A stretch of 64,000 nucleotides of DNA, taken from assembly GCA_017643165.1 (NCBI GenBank), contig JAEPNY010000001.1:744001-808000 (forward strand). Direction: 5' to 3'. The stretch's first letter is position 1; each line of letters starts with the position of its first letter. Origin of the DNA: Psychroserpens sp. GTDB lineage: Bacteria > Bacteroidota > Bacteroidia > Flavobacteriales > Flavobacteriaceae. Below, piece after piece: positions 45,317-53,181 of this stretch. Below the pieces are notes generated by a model, which worked only from the letters and a program-made list of their open reading frames with translations, had not been told where the DNA came from and did not search any database. Both the position numbers and the translations under genes were made by a program.

Positions 45317-45742
45317 CTAGCGTTTCAAAAAGGAAAATAGACCTTTTTTTGATTTTCCGACAGACATGTTTGGTGTTTCATTAGTGATGAGCTGATAAAC
45401 TTCACCCCAACCTAATATGCCGCCAATATTTCTATCATCGATATAAATATCTGCGTAGATTTTTCGACTTACACTATTATCGAATTGTTCTTCAGGAAAA
45501 CTCTGATTTACAGCGTAAAAGGTTATGCCATTAGTTTTACAAAAATTGACAGCATCCTCTAACTTAGATCCACTCCTGTAAGTCCATAAAATTAAACGGT
45601 GTCCATCCTGTTGCAGTCGCTTCATGGTTTCGAAGGCGAAAATTCTAGGTTTTCCAACTTTTGGATAGGCATCTTCAACAATAGTTCCATCAAAATCTAT
45701 TGCGATTACTAATTTGTCCTGAAAGTTCATTGGTTGATCCAT
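45317..45742 (-). CDS. HAD-superfamily hydrolase, BT0820-like
   Basis: A 141-residue minimal HAD phosphatase. Motif I is AIDFDGTIVED (nucleophile and acid/base Asp near 14-16), followed by LILWTYRSG, VNFCKTNGI and the YADIYIDDRNIGG segment with motif IV Asp residues. No cap domain is present. The size and DFDGTI...WTYR layout fit the BT0820 group of Bacteroidota. It lies 23 bases after gpmI and is probably co-transcribed; its stop is adjacent to that of the convergent CoA-transferase gene. Confidence 0.85.
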   Translation of the reverse strand: MDQPMNFQDKLVIAIDFDGTIVEDAYPKVGKPRIFAFETMKRLQQDGHRLILWTYRSGSKLEDAVNFCKTNGITFYAVNQSFPEEQFDNSVSRKIYADIYIDDRNIGGILGWGEVYQLITNETPNMSVGKSKKGLFSFLKR

Positions 45743-45765
45743 AACTAAAGTAAATGTACAATTTA

Positions 45766-47283
45766 TTAAACCAATGAAGATCTTGTCATGGATTCTGGTT
45801 GTTCAATTCCCATCAATTTCAAAATTGTTGGTGCGATATCACCAAGAATTCCAGATTGAATTTCAAGCTTGTCTTTATCGATAAGTATCACTGGAACTGG
45901 GTTTGTTGTGTGTGCTGTATGAGGTGAGCCGTCCGGGTTAATCATAGTCTCGCAATTCCCGTGATCTGCAATTAATATGGTCGTGTAGTCACTTTCTAAT
46001 CCAGCTTTAATGACATCTTTTACACAAACATCAACAGCTTCGCACGCTTTAATAGCGGCTTCCATAACACCAGTATGGCCTACCATATCACCATTTGCGA
46101 AGTTAAGACACACAAAATCCACATCGCCTTTTTTTAATTCTGGCACTAAGGCATCTCGTACTTCATAGGCGCTCATTTCTGGTTGAAGATCATAAGTTGC
46201 TACTTTTGGACTATTTAAAAGAAGACGTTTTTCGCCTTGAAATGGTTTTTCACGACCACCAGAAAAGAAGAAGGTTACGTGAGGATACTTTTCAGTTTCT
46301 GCTATTCGTATTTGAGTCTTATTATGTTTCTCGAGTATTTCGCCTAAGGTCTCCGTTAGATTATCCTTATTGAAAACAACCTCGATACCTTCAAATGTGT
46401 CATCATAATTGGTCATGGTCACATAATGAAGGTTTAGCTTGTGCATATTTTGCTCGTGGAAATCATGCTGTGATAGTGCTTGAGTAAGTTCGCGACCGCG
46501 ATCAGTTCTAAAATTAAAAAAGATCACGACATCACCATCCTTGATCGTTGCCTTTGGTTGTTCATCTGAATCAACCAAGATGATAGGCTTTAAGAATTCA
46601 TCCGTAACATTATCCTGATACTGGTTTTCTATAGCATCAGTAGCAGAATGCGAATAAATCCCTTGACCGTTAACAACAGCATCATAGGCTAGTTTGACAC
46701 GTTCCCAACGCTTATCACGATCCATGGCATAGTAGCGTCCAGTAACTGAGGCCAACTCCGTGTTGGTATTGGCAATATGCGATTCGAGAGAGGTGATAAA
46801 TCCAAATCCTGATTTAGGATCAACATCTCTACCATCTGTAAAGGCATGAACGAAAGATTGTTCTACACCAAAATCATTGGCAGCATTTATCAATCCGAAT
46901 AAATGATTGATGTGAGAATGAACACCACCATCACTTACGAGACCCAAAAAGTGAATGGGTTTGTTATTGTTCTTAGCATATTGAAAAGCGTCAACTAAAG
47001 TTTGTTCATTCTTTAATGTATCGTTTTCAACCGCTAAATTAATTTTCACAAGATCTTGATAAACAATTCGTCCAGCACCTAAATTCATATGGCCAACTTC
47101 ACTATTTCCCATTTGGCCTTCCGGAAGCCCCACATGAAGTCCGTCTGTTCTCAGTGTGGCATTTGAGTAGTTATTGTATAATCCATCAATAAATGGCGTG
47201 TTGGCGTGTTCGATAGCCGAGACTTTAGGATCAGGAGACATTCCCCAACCATCTAATATCATTAAAACAACTTTCTTATTCAT
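45766..47283 (-). CDS. gpmI: 2,3-bisphosphoglycerate-independent phosphoglycerate mutase
   Basis: GpmI interconverts 3- and 2-phosphoglycerate through a phosphoserine. The 505-residue di-manganese enzyme has the metal site DGWGMS, the catalytic Ser in GQMGNSEVGHMNLGAGR, HAFTDGRDVDP, GRYYAMDRDKRWERV, FNFRTDR.RE and IADHGNCETM with AHTTNPVPVI. I chose the ATG at 47283 (MNKKVVLMILDGWG) over an upstream in-frame start, because the promoter lies just beyond it. Confidence 0.97.
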   Translation of the reverse strand: MNKKVVLMILDGWGMSPDPKVSAIEHANTPFIDGLYNNYSNATLRTDGLHVGLPEGQMGNSEVGHMNLGAGRIVYQDLVKINLAVENDTLKNEQTLVDAFQYAKNNNKPIHFLGLVSDGGVHSHINHLFGLINAANDFGVEQSFVHAFTDGRDVDPKSGFGFITSLESHIANTNTELASVTGRYYAMDRDKRWERVKLAYDAVVNGQGIYSHSATDAIENQYQDNVTDEFLKPIILVDSDEQPKATIKDGDVVIFFNFRTDRGRELTQALSQHDFHEQNMHKLNLHYVTMTNYDDTFEGIEVVFNKDNLTETLGEILEKHNKTQIRIAETEKYPHVTFFFSGGREKPFQGEKRLLLNSPKVATYDLQPEMSAYEVRDALVPELKKGDVDFVCLNFANGDMVGHTGVMEAAIKACEAVDVCVKDVIKAGLESDYTTILIADHGNCETMINPDGSPHTAHTTNPVPVILIDKDKLEIQSGILGDIAPTILKLMGIEQPESMTRSSLV

Positions 47284-47301
47284 GATCTTTTGATTGAACA
47301 T

Positions 47302-47309
47302 CAAAGATA
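47302..47309 (-). promoter_or_regulatory. Bacteroidota -7 promoter element for gpmI
   Basis: Minus strand TATCTTTG, a TAnnTTTG match, 18 bases before the gpmI ATG. It overlaps the alternative start at 47304 and so excludes it. Confidence 0.55.
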
Positions 47310-47472
47310 AAAAGTTATCATATTTAAACTATAAATCAGAAAACAAAATCCTGCTAATTATGAATTAGTTACAATAGTTTTTATTGAAGTTTAAACAAAA
47401 ACTCCAAATTAGGATACTCTTAACAGATTTGTTTACAAAGAGTTAAATAAATGTTATTAGTGTTAATGTCGT

Positions 47473-47497
47473 GTAACAGTTCCGATATTATGTCGTC
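47473..47497 (+). promoter_or_regulatory. Candidate ECF-sigma promoter
   Basis: GTAAC at 47473-47477 and CGTC at 47494-47497, with 16 bases between them, matching the site at 14916-14940 in both boxes and spacing. The ATG of the ankyrin gene lies 46 bases after the -10 box. Confidence 0.5.
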
Positions 47498-47543
47498 TCT
47501 TTAGTATAATCAAAAAACAAAATCAATTATTAAATCATTCATC

Positions 47544-47936
47544 ATGAAAAAAACAGCAGTAATTTTCGCAATCGCATTGGGATGTGTATTTACATCAGTA
47601 CATGCAACAAACGACCTTAACTCGAATTCAAATTCAAATTATGAATTAGCCATCGCCAAAAGAGTAGTAGACCCATTTTGTATTTCAATTGTAAAAGGGG
47701 ATTTAGACACAGTAAAGAAATTAATCGAATTAGGTCAAGATGTTAACAAAACGTCTAATGGATTGACACCAGCAATGTATGCTGCGAAGTACAACCGTTT
47801 AGAGATCTTGAAATTGCTCGTTGAAAATGGAGCAAAATTAGATTCTAAATCAAACAAAGGAATGACTGCAGAGAAGTACGCAGAAATTTCTAATGCAAAA
47901 GACACTTTAGCTTTTATTAAAGAGTTGGAGTCGTAA
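47544..47936 (+). CDS. Exported ankyrin-repeat protein
   Basis: A 130-residue protein with a signal peptide (cleavage near VHA-TND), an Asn/Ser linker, and about two and a half ankyrin repeats (DPFCISIVKGDLDTVKKLIELGQDVN; NGLTPAMYAAKYNRLEILKLLVENGAKLD; KGMTAEKYAEISNAKDTLAFIKEL). It is likely periplasmic, where it would bind a protein partner. An ECF-like promoter upstream suggests induction by stress. It ends before a terminator shared with the convergent M48 peptidase gene. Confidence 0.9.
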   Translation: MKKTAVIFAIALGCVFTSVHATNDLNSNSNSNYELAIAKRVVDPFCISIVKGDLDTVKKLIELGQDVNKTSNGLTPAMYAAKYNRLEILKLLVENGAKLDSKSNKGMTAEKYAEISNAKDTLAFIKELES

Positions 47937-47987
47937 CACAGCAAGTTTCTCAATATAGAAACGATTATTTAAGTTAGTTAGTTAGTG

Positions 47988-48017
47988 AAAAATGCGCTTT
48001 TTTTAAAGCGCATTTTT
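47988..48017. terminator. Bidirectional terminator overlapping the M48 gene end
   Basis: Stem AAAAATGCGCTTT / AAAGCGCATTTTT with a TTTT loop. The right arm encodes the last codons of the M48 peptidase. Confidence 0.85.
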
Positions 48018-48773
48018 GTATTTATCAATTGCTGCCTTGATTTTCTCAATACGATTATCAGGATCGGGATGTGTACTTTGAAATTCTGGCACACGATTTG
48101 TTCCAGCAGCAGCTTTTAAGATTTTCATTACTCCAATCATTTCATAAGGATCATACCCTGATTGCATCATAAACATGACGCCGAGTTCATCACTCTCTAA
48201 TTCATCATCCCTTCCATTGGTTAGTAATGTTTGCTGTCCGATTCCACTGACTAAACCTCCTACATCACCACCTACTGATCCAGCGGTTACCAATCCTTGC
48301 CAATATTCACTTTCTGCTATACGTTCGGCACTATGGCGACCTAAGACATGACCTATTTCATGACCAAGAACACCAGCGAGTTGAGATTCATTCTCCAGCT
48401 TGGAGAATAAAGCATATGTAATAAATATTTGTCCGCCAGGTAATGCGAAAGCGTTTATAGTTTTAGAGTCTGATAGTAAATGAAATTCATATTTATAAGG
48501 CGTTTCTATAGCAATGCTATTTCTTACCAGTTTATTACCAACCTCATCAACAAAGGCTTGATATTGATTGTTTGGATGCAAACCACCATGTTGCTGTGCC
48601 ATTTGAGGAGCACTTGCTAAACCAATTTGAATTTCGCGATCGGCAGTCATAGAAATGGTTTGTACCCTCCCAGTATATTTATTTGTTTCTTGTTGAGCGC
48701 AGCGTTTGATTACAAAGAATAAGGCAATGGCAACACCAAGAAATAATCTAACTTTAAAATTTCTTCCTCTCAT
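48003..48773 (-). CDS. M48-family zinc metallopeptidase
   Basis: A 256-residue membrane-anchored peptidase of the BepA/LoiP-like M48 group, which clears misfolded envelope proteins. One N-terminal hydrophobic segment (about 8-24) is followed by the catalytic domain with the zinc motif LGHEIGHVLGRH, the third ligand Glu in DELESDELGVMFM, and FQSTHPDPDNRIE. It lies 27 bases after the VanY-like gene and is probably co-transcribed. Confidence 0.93.
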   Translation of the reverse strand: MRGRNFKVRLFLGVAIALFFVIKRCAQQETNKYTGRVQTISMTADREIQIGLASAPQMAQQHGGLHPNNQYQAFVDEVGNKLVRNSIAIETPYKYEFHLLSDSKTINAFALPGGQIFITYALFSKLENESQLAGVLGHEIGHVLGRHSAERIAESEYWQGLVTAGSVGGDVGGLVSGIGQQTLLTNGRDDELESDELGVMFMMQSGYDPYEMIGVMKILKAAAGTNRVPEFQSTHPDPDNRIEKIKAAIDKYKNAL

Positions 48774-48800
48774 AATGACGTCATTTAATTGAACTTAAAT

Positions 48801-49535
48801 TTACAAAAGTTCTGGATTTATGTCTAAAATATTTTGTTGTAAGTAGCTGTCTATAAACGCATCAGAAAAATATTCATTTCCTAATAAGCGTTCTTCAGTG
48901 ATAATTGATTTGAGATCGTATTTGAGATAGTTATCTAAATACGTTTTGGACAATGGCTTGTAGCTGTAATGCCAGGGCTCGTACTTAAAACCTTTACGAT
49001 TTTTAGATTCTGTATAAACCAAATAAAAACCGAAGTCATTCGCATTGTTATCCATCCAAGATTTTAATTTACTAAACCGCCCATCTGAATTGAAATGTAA
49101 AGGATTTAAAACATTTCGAGGTCGTTTTACATTACCGTCAATAATATCAAGATCAGTCCCCCAATGATGTCTTGACGTGCCTGGTATCGTTGAATACTCA
49201 ATAATTTTTTGGATACTGGCTTCCGGACTTAAGCCATTATTAATATTTTGGTTGTATTTACGCATCCATATTCGATTTTGATGAGCATAACTTCTATAAC
49301 TAGACACAACTTCAATATGAATGTCACTTTCTAATGCTGCGTTTGTCATTTTTAGAAAGGCTTCATGTGCTTCTTGTCGCAGTTTATAACCATGTCCTAT
49401 TAAATCAGGAGTTCCTTTTCCTATTAACTCATTGTAAGAAATAGATACATTAGGCGTTACAAAATCCATTATAGGTAACATAGATAATGCAGCGCTGGCT
49501 AAAGAAGTTGATTTTATGAATGTTCGTCTTTTCAA
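48801..49535 (-). CDS. VanY-like D-Ala-D-Ala carboxypeptidase with Tat-like signal
   Basis: A 244-residue M15B peptidase that would trim peptidoglycan stem peptides. Zinc-site segments are SSYRSYAHQNRIW, SRHHWGTDLDI (His and Asp ligands) and EPWHYSY (third His). The N-terminus KRRTFIKSTSLASAALSM fits a twin-arginine signal, and a tatA gene occurs at 55584. The start is most likely TTG at 49535, directly before KRRTF. An in-frame TTG at 49565 lies inside the promoter, and no ATG precedes the signal. Confidence 0.85.
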   Translation of the reverse strand: MKRRTFIKSTSLASAALSMLPIMDFVTPNVSISYNELIGKGTPDLIGHGYKLRQEAHEAFLKMTNAALESDIHIEVVSSYRSYAHQNRIWMRKYNQNINNGLSPEASIQKIIEYSTIPGTSRHHWGTDLDIIDGNVKRPRNVLNPLHFNSDGRFSKLKSWMDNNANDFGFYLVYTESKNRKGFKYEPWHYSYKPLSKTYLDNYLKYDLKSIITEERLLGNEYFSDAFIDSYLQQNILDINPELL

Positions 49536-49562
49536 ATTGTAATTAGTACCGATGTATAACGT

Positions 49563-49570
49563 CAAACATA
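49563..49570 (-). promoter_or_regulatory. Bacteroidota -7 promoter element for the VanY-M48 unit
   Basis: Minus strand TATGTTTG, a TAnnTTTG match, 27 bases before TTG 49535. It decides the start codon of the VanY-like gene. Confidence 0.5.
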
Positions 49571-49604
49571 ACCAAAATATTTATCTTCACTAAAATTATA
49601 GCTG

Positions 49605-50030
49605 ATGCACATTCAATTCGAAATCCTTGATCTAAAAGAGATTCATCGCATTATTCCGCTTATTCAAAAATTAACAGAACACAAGTTTTCGGATGCGATT
49701 TTAAATGAACGATTTGCAGAAATGGCAACTCAAAACTATGAATGTGCCGTAATATTTGATGGTGATAAATTAATTGGAGTAACTGGGATTTGGTATTCAA
49801 CCAGGCATTATGTAGGTAAATCTGCTGAGATCGATCATGTGTTTATCGAGGAAGCATATCGAAGTCAGGGAATTGGTAAGCAATTTTTAAGTTGGATTTA
49901 TAGTCATGTCAAATCAAAAGGATGTGAAGCTGCGGAATTAAATACCTATGTGCAGAATTATCCGTCACATAAATTTTATTACAATGAAGGGTTTGAAATC
50001 TTAGGGTATCACTTTTTAAAAAAGTTATAG
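49605..50030 (+). CDS. GNAT-family N-acetyltransferase
   Basis: A 141-residue GNAT enzyme using acetyl-CoA. It shows IDHVFIEEAYRSQGIGKQFLSWI (motif A with the RSQGIG pyrophosphate loop near 84-89), AAELNTYVQNYPSHKFYYNEGFEILGYHF (motif B with the Tyr/Asn region). The substrate is unknown. It is divergent from the VanY-like gene and upstream of tRNA-Gly. Confidence 0.9.
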   Translation: MHIQFEILDLKEIHRIIPLIQKLTEHKFSDAILNERFAEMATQNYECAVIFDGDKLIGVTGIWYSTRHYVGKSAEIDHVFIEEAYRSQGIGKQFLSWIYSHVKSKGCEAAELNTYVQNYPSHKFYYNEGFEILGYHFLKKL

Positions 50031-50061
50031 GAAAATCATTCTAAGAAATCTAAAGATATTC

Positions 50062-50069
50062 TATATTTG
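50062..50069 (+). promoter_or_regulatory. Bacteroidota -7 promoter element for tRNA-Gly
   Basis: TATATTTG, a TAnnTTTG match, 11 bases before the tRNA 5' end. Confidence 0.65.
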
Positions 50070-50080
50070 TCAAACGAAAG

Positions 50081-50153
50081 GCGGGAGTAGCTCAGTTGGT
50101 AGAGCGTCAGCCTTCCAAGCTGAATGTCGCCGGTTCGAACCCGGTCTCCCGCT
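50081..50153 (+). tRNA. tRNA-Gly (anticodon TCC)
   Basis: A 73-nt cloverleaf: acceptor stem GCGGGAG / CTCCCGC, D-loop AGCTCAGTTGGTAGAGC, anticodon stem TCAGC / GCTGA with loop CTTCCAA (anticodon TCC at 50114-50116), and T-arm with GGTTCGAACCC. The discriminator is T and the CCA end is not encoded. Confidence 0.97.
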
Positions 50154-50154
50154 C

Positions 50155-50188
50155 AAAAAAGCCGCATCATATTGATGCGGCTTTTTTT
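50155..50188. terminator. Bidirectional terminator between tRNA-Gly and pepE
   Basis: Stem GCCGCATCA / TGATGCGGC with a TAT loop, an A run on the left and a T run on the right. It directly follows the tRNA and overlaps the stop of pepE. Confidence 0.93.
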
Positions 50189-50894
50189 ATTTTAAATCAC
50201 TTAAATCGGTTCCGGTTATTACTTCATATGGGGATTTTCCATATTCGAAAATACGAGCATCTAATGATCCTTTTAAAATAATCGTATCATTCTTGACTTC
50301 AAGCCAACTGCCTTCACGCAATCCAACTACTGGTTGCGTATTGAATTTGTGAAATTCTTTAATTCGCGTTTCTCGTGTCTCGCCCATATGTTTACTATTT
50401 GGATCGGGATCCAGATAATGCGGATTAATATTGAAGGGCACTAATCCTAATGTTTTGAAGCTGGGTGGATACACTATTGGCATATCGTTGGTAGTGCTTA
50501 TCGTTAGTCCACAAATGTTACTTCCGGCACTTGTTCCTAAATATGGTGTTCCGTTTTCAACAGCCATTTTTATCGCCTCTATCAGATTGTTTTTATACAA
50601 TTGATTAACTAGAACAAAGGTATTGCCACCACCAGTAAAGATACCCTTGGCATTTTCAATAGCAGCTTTTGGGTCGTTAAATTCATGAATTCCCTTAACA
50701 GTCTTTCCAATCTTTTGAAATGCAATATTTACATTGTTAGTATAGGTTTCATGAGAAATCCCTCCCGGACGTGCATAAGGAATAAAAACAATCTCGTTGG
50801 TGCTATTAAAATGTACTTTTAATTCATCTAGTAAATAATCTAACGGTTGACCACCATGAATAGTTGAGGTACTTGCAATGACTATATTTTTCAT
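50187..50894 (-). CDS. pepE: Dipeptidase E (S51 family)
   Basis: PepE is a cytoplasmic serine peptidase that cleaves dipeptides starting with Asp. The 235-residue protein has the class I glutamine-amidotransferase-like fold. It shows IPYARPGG, FTGGGNTFVLV, the nucleophile Ser in YLGTSAGSNICG (near 121) and the following INPHYLD with the catalytic His. Its length agrees with the family (about 230). It is a single-gene unit. Confidence 0.94.
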   Translation of the reverse strand: MKNIVIASTSTIHGGQPLDYLLDELKVHFNSTNEIVFIPYARPGGISHETYTNNVNIAFQKIGKTVKGIHEFNDPKAAIENAKGIFTGGGNTFVLVNQLYKNNLIEAIKMAVENGTPYLGTSAGSNICGLTISTTNDMPIVYPPSFKTLGLVPFNINPHYLDPDPNSKHMGETRETRIKEFHKFNTQPVVGLREGSWLEVKNDTIILKGSLDARIFEYGKSPYEVITGTDLSDLK

Positions 50895-51008
50895 TAACTG
50901 TAATTTGTTGTAAATTTAGGTAAAGCATTAATTTAACAAAAGTTTAGTGAGCCGTTATTATATATTTTGACATTCATGTGCTTTCTTTACTTATCTAAAT
51001 TGCTATAA

Positions 51009-51821
51009 ATGAAAAAACTACTACTTATCTGTTTTATCTTTTCAGTTGGCCTAATTTCGGCACAAACATTTCAGCGTGTTGAAGTAGATGGTAAAATCAT
51101 CGTTGAAGGTAATGATGTTGAAGGTATAACTGTTTATAATACTTCATCAAATAAAGGTGTTGTTACTAATGAGAACGGAGAATTCAAAATAGAGGTGGCG
51201 CTTAATGACTTTATCGAATTTAGAGCACTTCAATATCAAAACTTTGATCTTCAGGTTACTCAAGCTATTATCGATTCTAAAAGAATGCGCGTATTTTTAA
51301 TCGAGGAGATCAATAAGTTAGACGAGATATTGGTTTTAACTAAAGGATTATCTGGTGATCTCTCTACCGATGTGGAAACTGTTAAAACCTTCAATCCTAA
51401 GCTAGATGCACTTTATTTTGGTATTAAGCGTAGCGATGAATATGATTTTTCTGATGATTATCGTTCTGCCATTCAAAATGAAGCAATGCATTCTCAGTCA
51501 CAGACAATGGTAAACGGATTGAATATTGTTAATGTCGTAGATCAGCTATTACTGCCATTATTTAGAAGTGAAGTAAAGGATAAAGAAGCATATGGAATAC
51601 CTGAAGTTCCTGTGACTTCGATAAAATATTATTTTGGTTCAGAATTTATCCAAGACAGTTTCGACATACCTGAGCATCGCGTTGAAGAATTTATTCGATT
51701 TGTTGAGGATGACAAAGACTTTGATTATTCGCTCTTAAAGTATGGTAAAGAACTAGAATTTCTTGAAGTACTTTATCAAAAAAGTAAGGAGTTCTTAAAT
51801 CCAAAAAGTGATAAGAATTAA
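51009..51821 (+). CDS. Exported carboxypeptidase-regulatory-like protein, paralogue 1
   Basis: A 270-residue protein with a signal peptide (cleavage near ISAQ-TFQ). A CarboxypepD-reg-like beta-sandwich (about 24-105: VDGKIIVEGNDVEGITVYNTSSNKGVVTNENGEF, LDEILVLT) of the type found in TonB-dependent receptors follows, then a C-terminal helical region unlike known domains. No plug or barrel is attached. It is followed by a related gene overlapping by 14 bases, then DUF6702 and an M1 peptidase, so the four may work together at the envelope. Function unknown. Confidence 0.82.
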   Translation: MKKLLLICFIFSVGLISAQTFQRVEVDGKIIVEGNDVEGITVYNTSSNKGVVTNENGEFKIEVALNDFIEFRALQYQNFDLQVTQAIIDSKRMRVFLIEEINKLDEILVLTKGLSGDLSTDVETVKTFNPKLDALYFGIKRSDEYDFSDDYRSAIQNEAMHSQSQTMVNGLNIVNVVDQLLLPLFRSEVKDKEAYGIPEVPVTSIKYYFGSEFIQDSFDIPEHRVEEFIRFVEDDKDFDYSLLKYGKELEFLEVLYQKSKEFLNPKSDKN

Positions 51822-52575
51822 GTTTTATCTTTTAGTGTTCTCGTTAGTGATAACATCGCGCTCACTTTCCCAAACAACAGATATTTCAGGACAGGTGAAG
51901 GCCAGTGCGAATCTCTATGGTATTCACATTATCAATAAATCCTCTAATAAGTTTACAATAACAGATGACGATGGGAAATTCATAATTCCAGCTAGGCTGT
52001 ATGATACGATTTTGGTGTCTGGTGTTCAATATAAATTGAATGAATTTGTAGTGACTGATATTATCATGCAATCCAAGCGTGTTACTATAAATCTTGAAGA
52101 CAAAGTGAATGAGCTTGATGAAGTGGTTGTTGGTAAGATACTTACCGGAGACTTAATTTCAGACATAGAAAATAGCGATGTAAAACGCGACATTAATTTC
52201 TATGATGTCGGCATTCCTGGATATACAGGAAGAAGAAAGACCCAAACCGAACGTCGCATATACGAAGCTACTACTGGATCTGGACTCGTTCCATTAAATC
52301 CATTGCTTAACTGGATTTCAGGTCGTACTAAACGCTTAAATGAGCAATTGGCGCGTGAAAAACAAGAAAAAGCAGTTCAATCTGTTAATTCTAAATATAG
52401 TAAGTTACTATTTGAGGAAACTACACTTACCGAAATACAACAAAACGAATTTTTTTATTTCTGTGCAGACGACGAACAATTCATGCCTATGTATCGCAGT
52501 GGTAACGAGCTAAAAATGCTTCAGTTTTTACAAGAGAAGCTCAATGCATTTAAAATTCAAATTGAAAAGGAATAA
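51808..52575 (+). CDS. Exported carboxypeptidase-regulatory-like protein, paralogue 2
   Basis: A 255-residue paralogue of the preceding protein. It has a signal peptide (cleavage near SLSQ-TTD), a CarboxypepD-reg-like domain (ISGQVKASANLYGIHIINKSSNKFTITDDDGKF, ELDEVVVGK) and a distinct C-terminal helical region with IPGYTGRRKTQTERR. The start is GTG at 51808, inside the end of the upstream gene, giving a 14-base overlap consistent with translational coupling. Function unknown. Confidence 0.82.
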   Translation: MIRIKFYLLVFSLVITSRSLSQTTDISGQVKASANLYGIHIINKSSNKFTITDDDGKFIIPARLYDTILVSGVQYKLNEFVVTDIIMQSKRVTINLEDKVNELDEVVVGKILTGDLISDIENSDVKRDINFYDVGIPGYTGRRKTQTERRIYEATTGSGLVPLNPLLNWISGRTKRLNEQLAREKQEKAVQSVNSKYSKLLFEETTLTEIQQNEFFYFCADDEQFMPMYRSGNELKMLQFLQEKLNAFKIQIEKE

Positions 52576-52660
52576 TACCATAAATTTTAAGGCTGATATT
52601 AACATTTTTTAAACAGGAATTAGCAATCTAATTCCTTATTTTTACGCGTTAAATTTTGCT

Positions 52661-53161
52661 ATGAAGTTTATAAAGGCCTCATTTTTAGTGATTACCATGT
52701 CTCTTGTTATGTCGGTTGCCCACAAGTATTATGTGAGTGTAACCCAGATTTCATTTGTTAAAGAGCAAGAAGCAGTACAGATTATTACGAGAATTGACGT
52801 CGCTGATCTCGAGCTAACACTTCAGGAACGATACGATAGTAATATAAAGTTATCGTCAGTTAATGAAGATCCCAATAATGATATGCACATCTCCCGTTAT
52901 TTGGATCAAAAATTCAAAATCAAAATTAACACCAAAGAAACGCCATTCAATTTTGTCGGGAAACAATATGATAATGATCTCGTTGTGTGTTATCTAGAAA
53001 TCGAGAATATTAAGGAAATTAATACCATAGAAATGTCCAATATGGTGCTTTTCGACCTATTTCCAGAGCAAAAAAATGTCATAAAAACAAAAATCAATTC
53101 GGAAGTCTCTAATCTTATTTTTACGACGGACGATAGAAATCAATATCTAAATTTTAAATAA
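52661..53161 (+). CDS. DUF6702-like exported protein
   Basis: A 166-residue protein with a signal peptide (cleavage near SVA-HKY). The mature start HKYYVSVTQISFVKEQEAVQIITRID and the VADLELTLQERY segment match the Bacteroidota DUF6702 family as I remember it. It is probably a periplasmic beta-sandwich protein. It lies 20 bases before the M1 peptidase gene, a common association in flavobacteria. Function unknown. Confidence 0.82.
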   Translation: MKFIKASFLVITMSLVMSVAHKYYVSVTQISFVKEQEAVQIITRIDVADLELTLQERYDSNIKLSSVNEDPNNDMHISRYLDQKFKIKINTKETPFNFVGKQYDNDLVVCYLEIENIKEINTIEMSNMVLFDLFPEQKNVIKTKINSEVSNLIFTTDDRNQYLNFK

Positions 53162-53181
53162 TCAACCCACTAATAATTACT

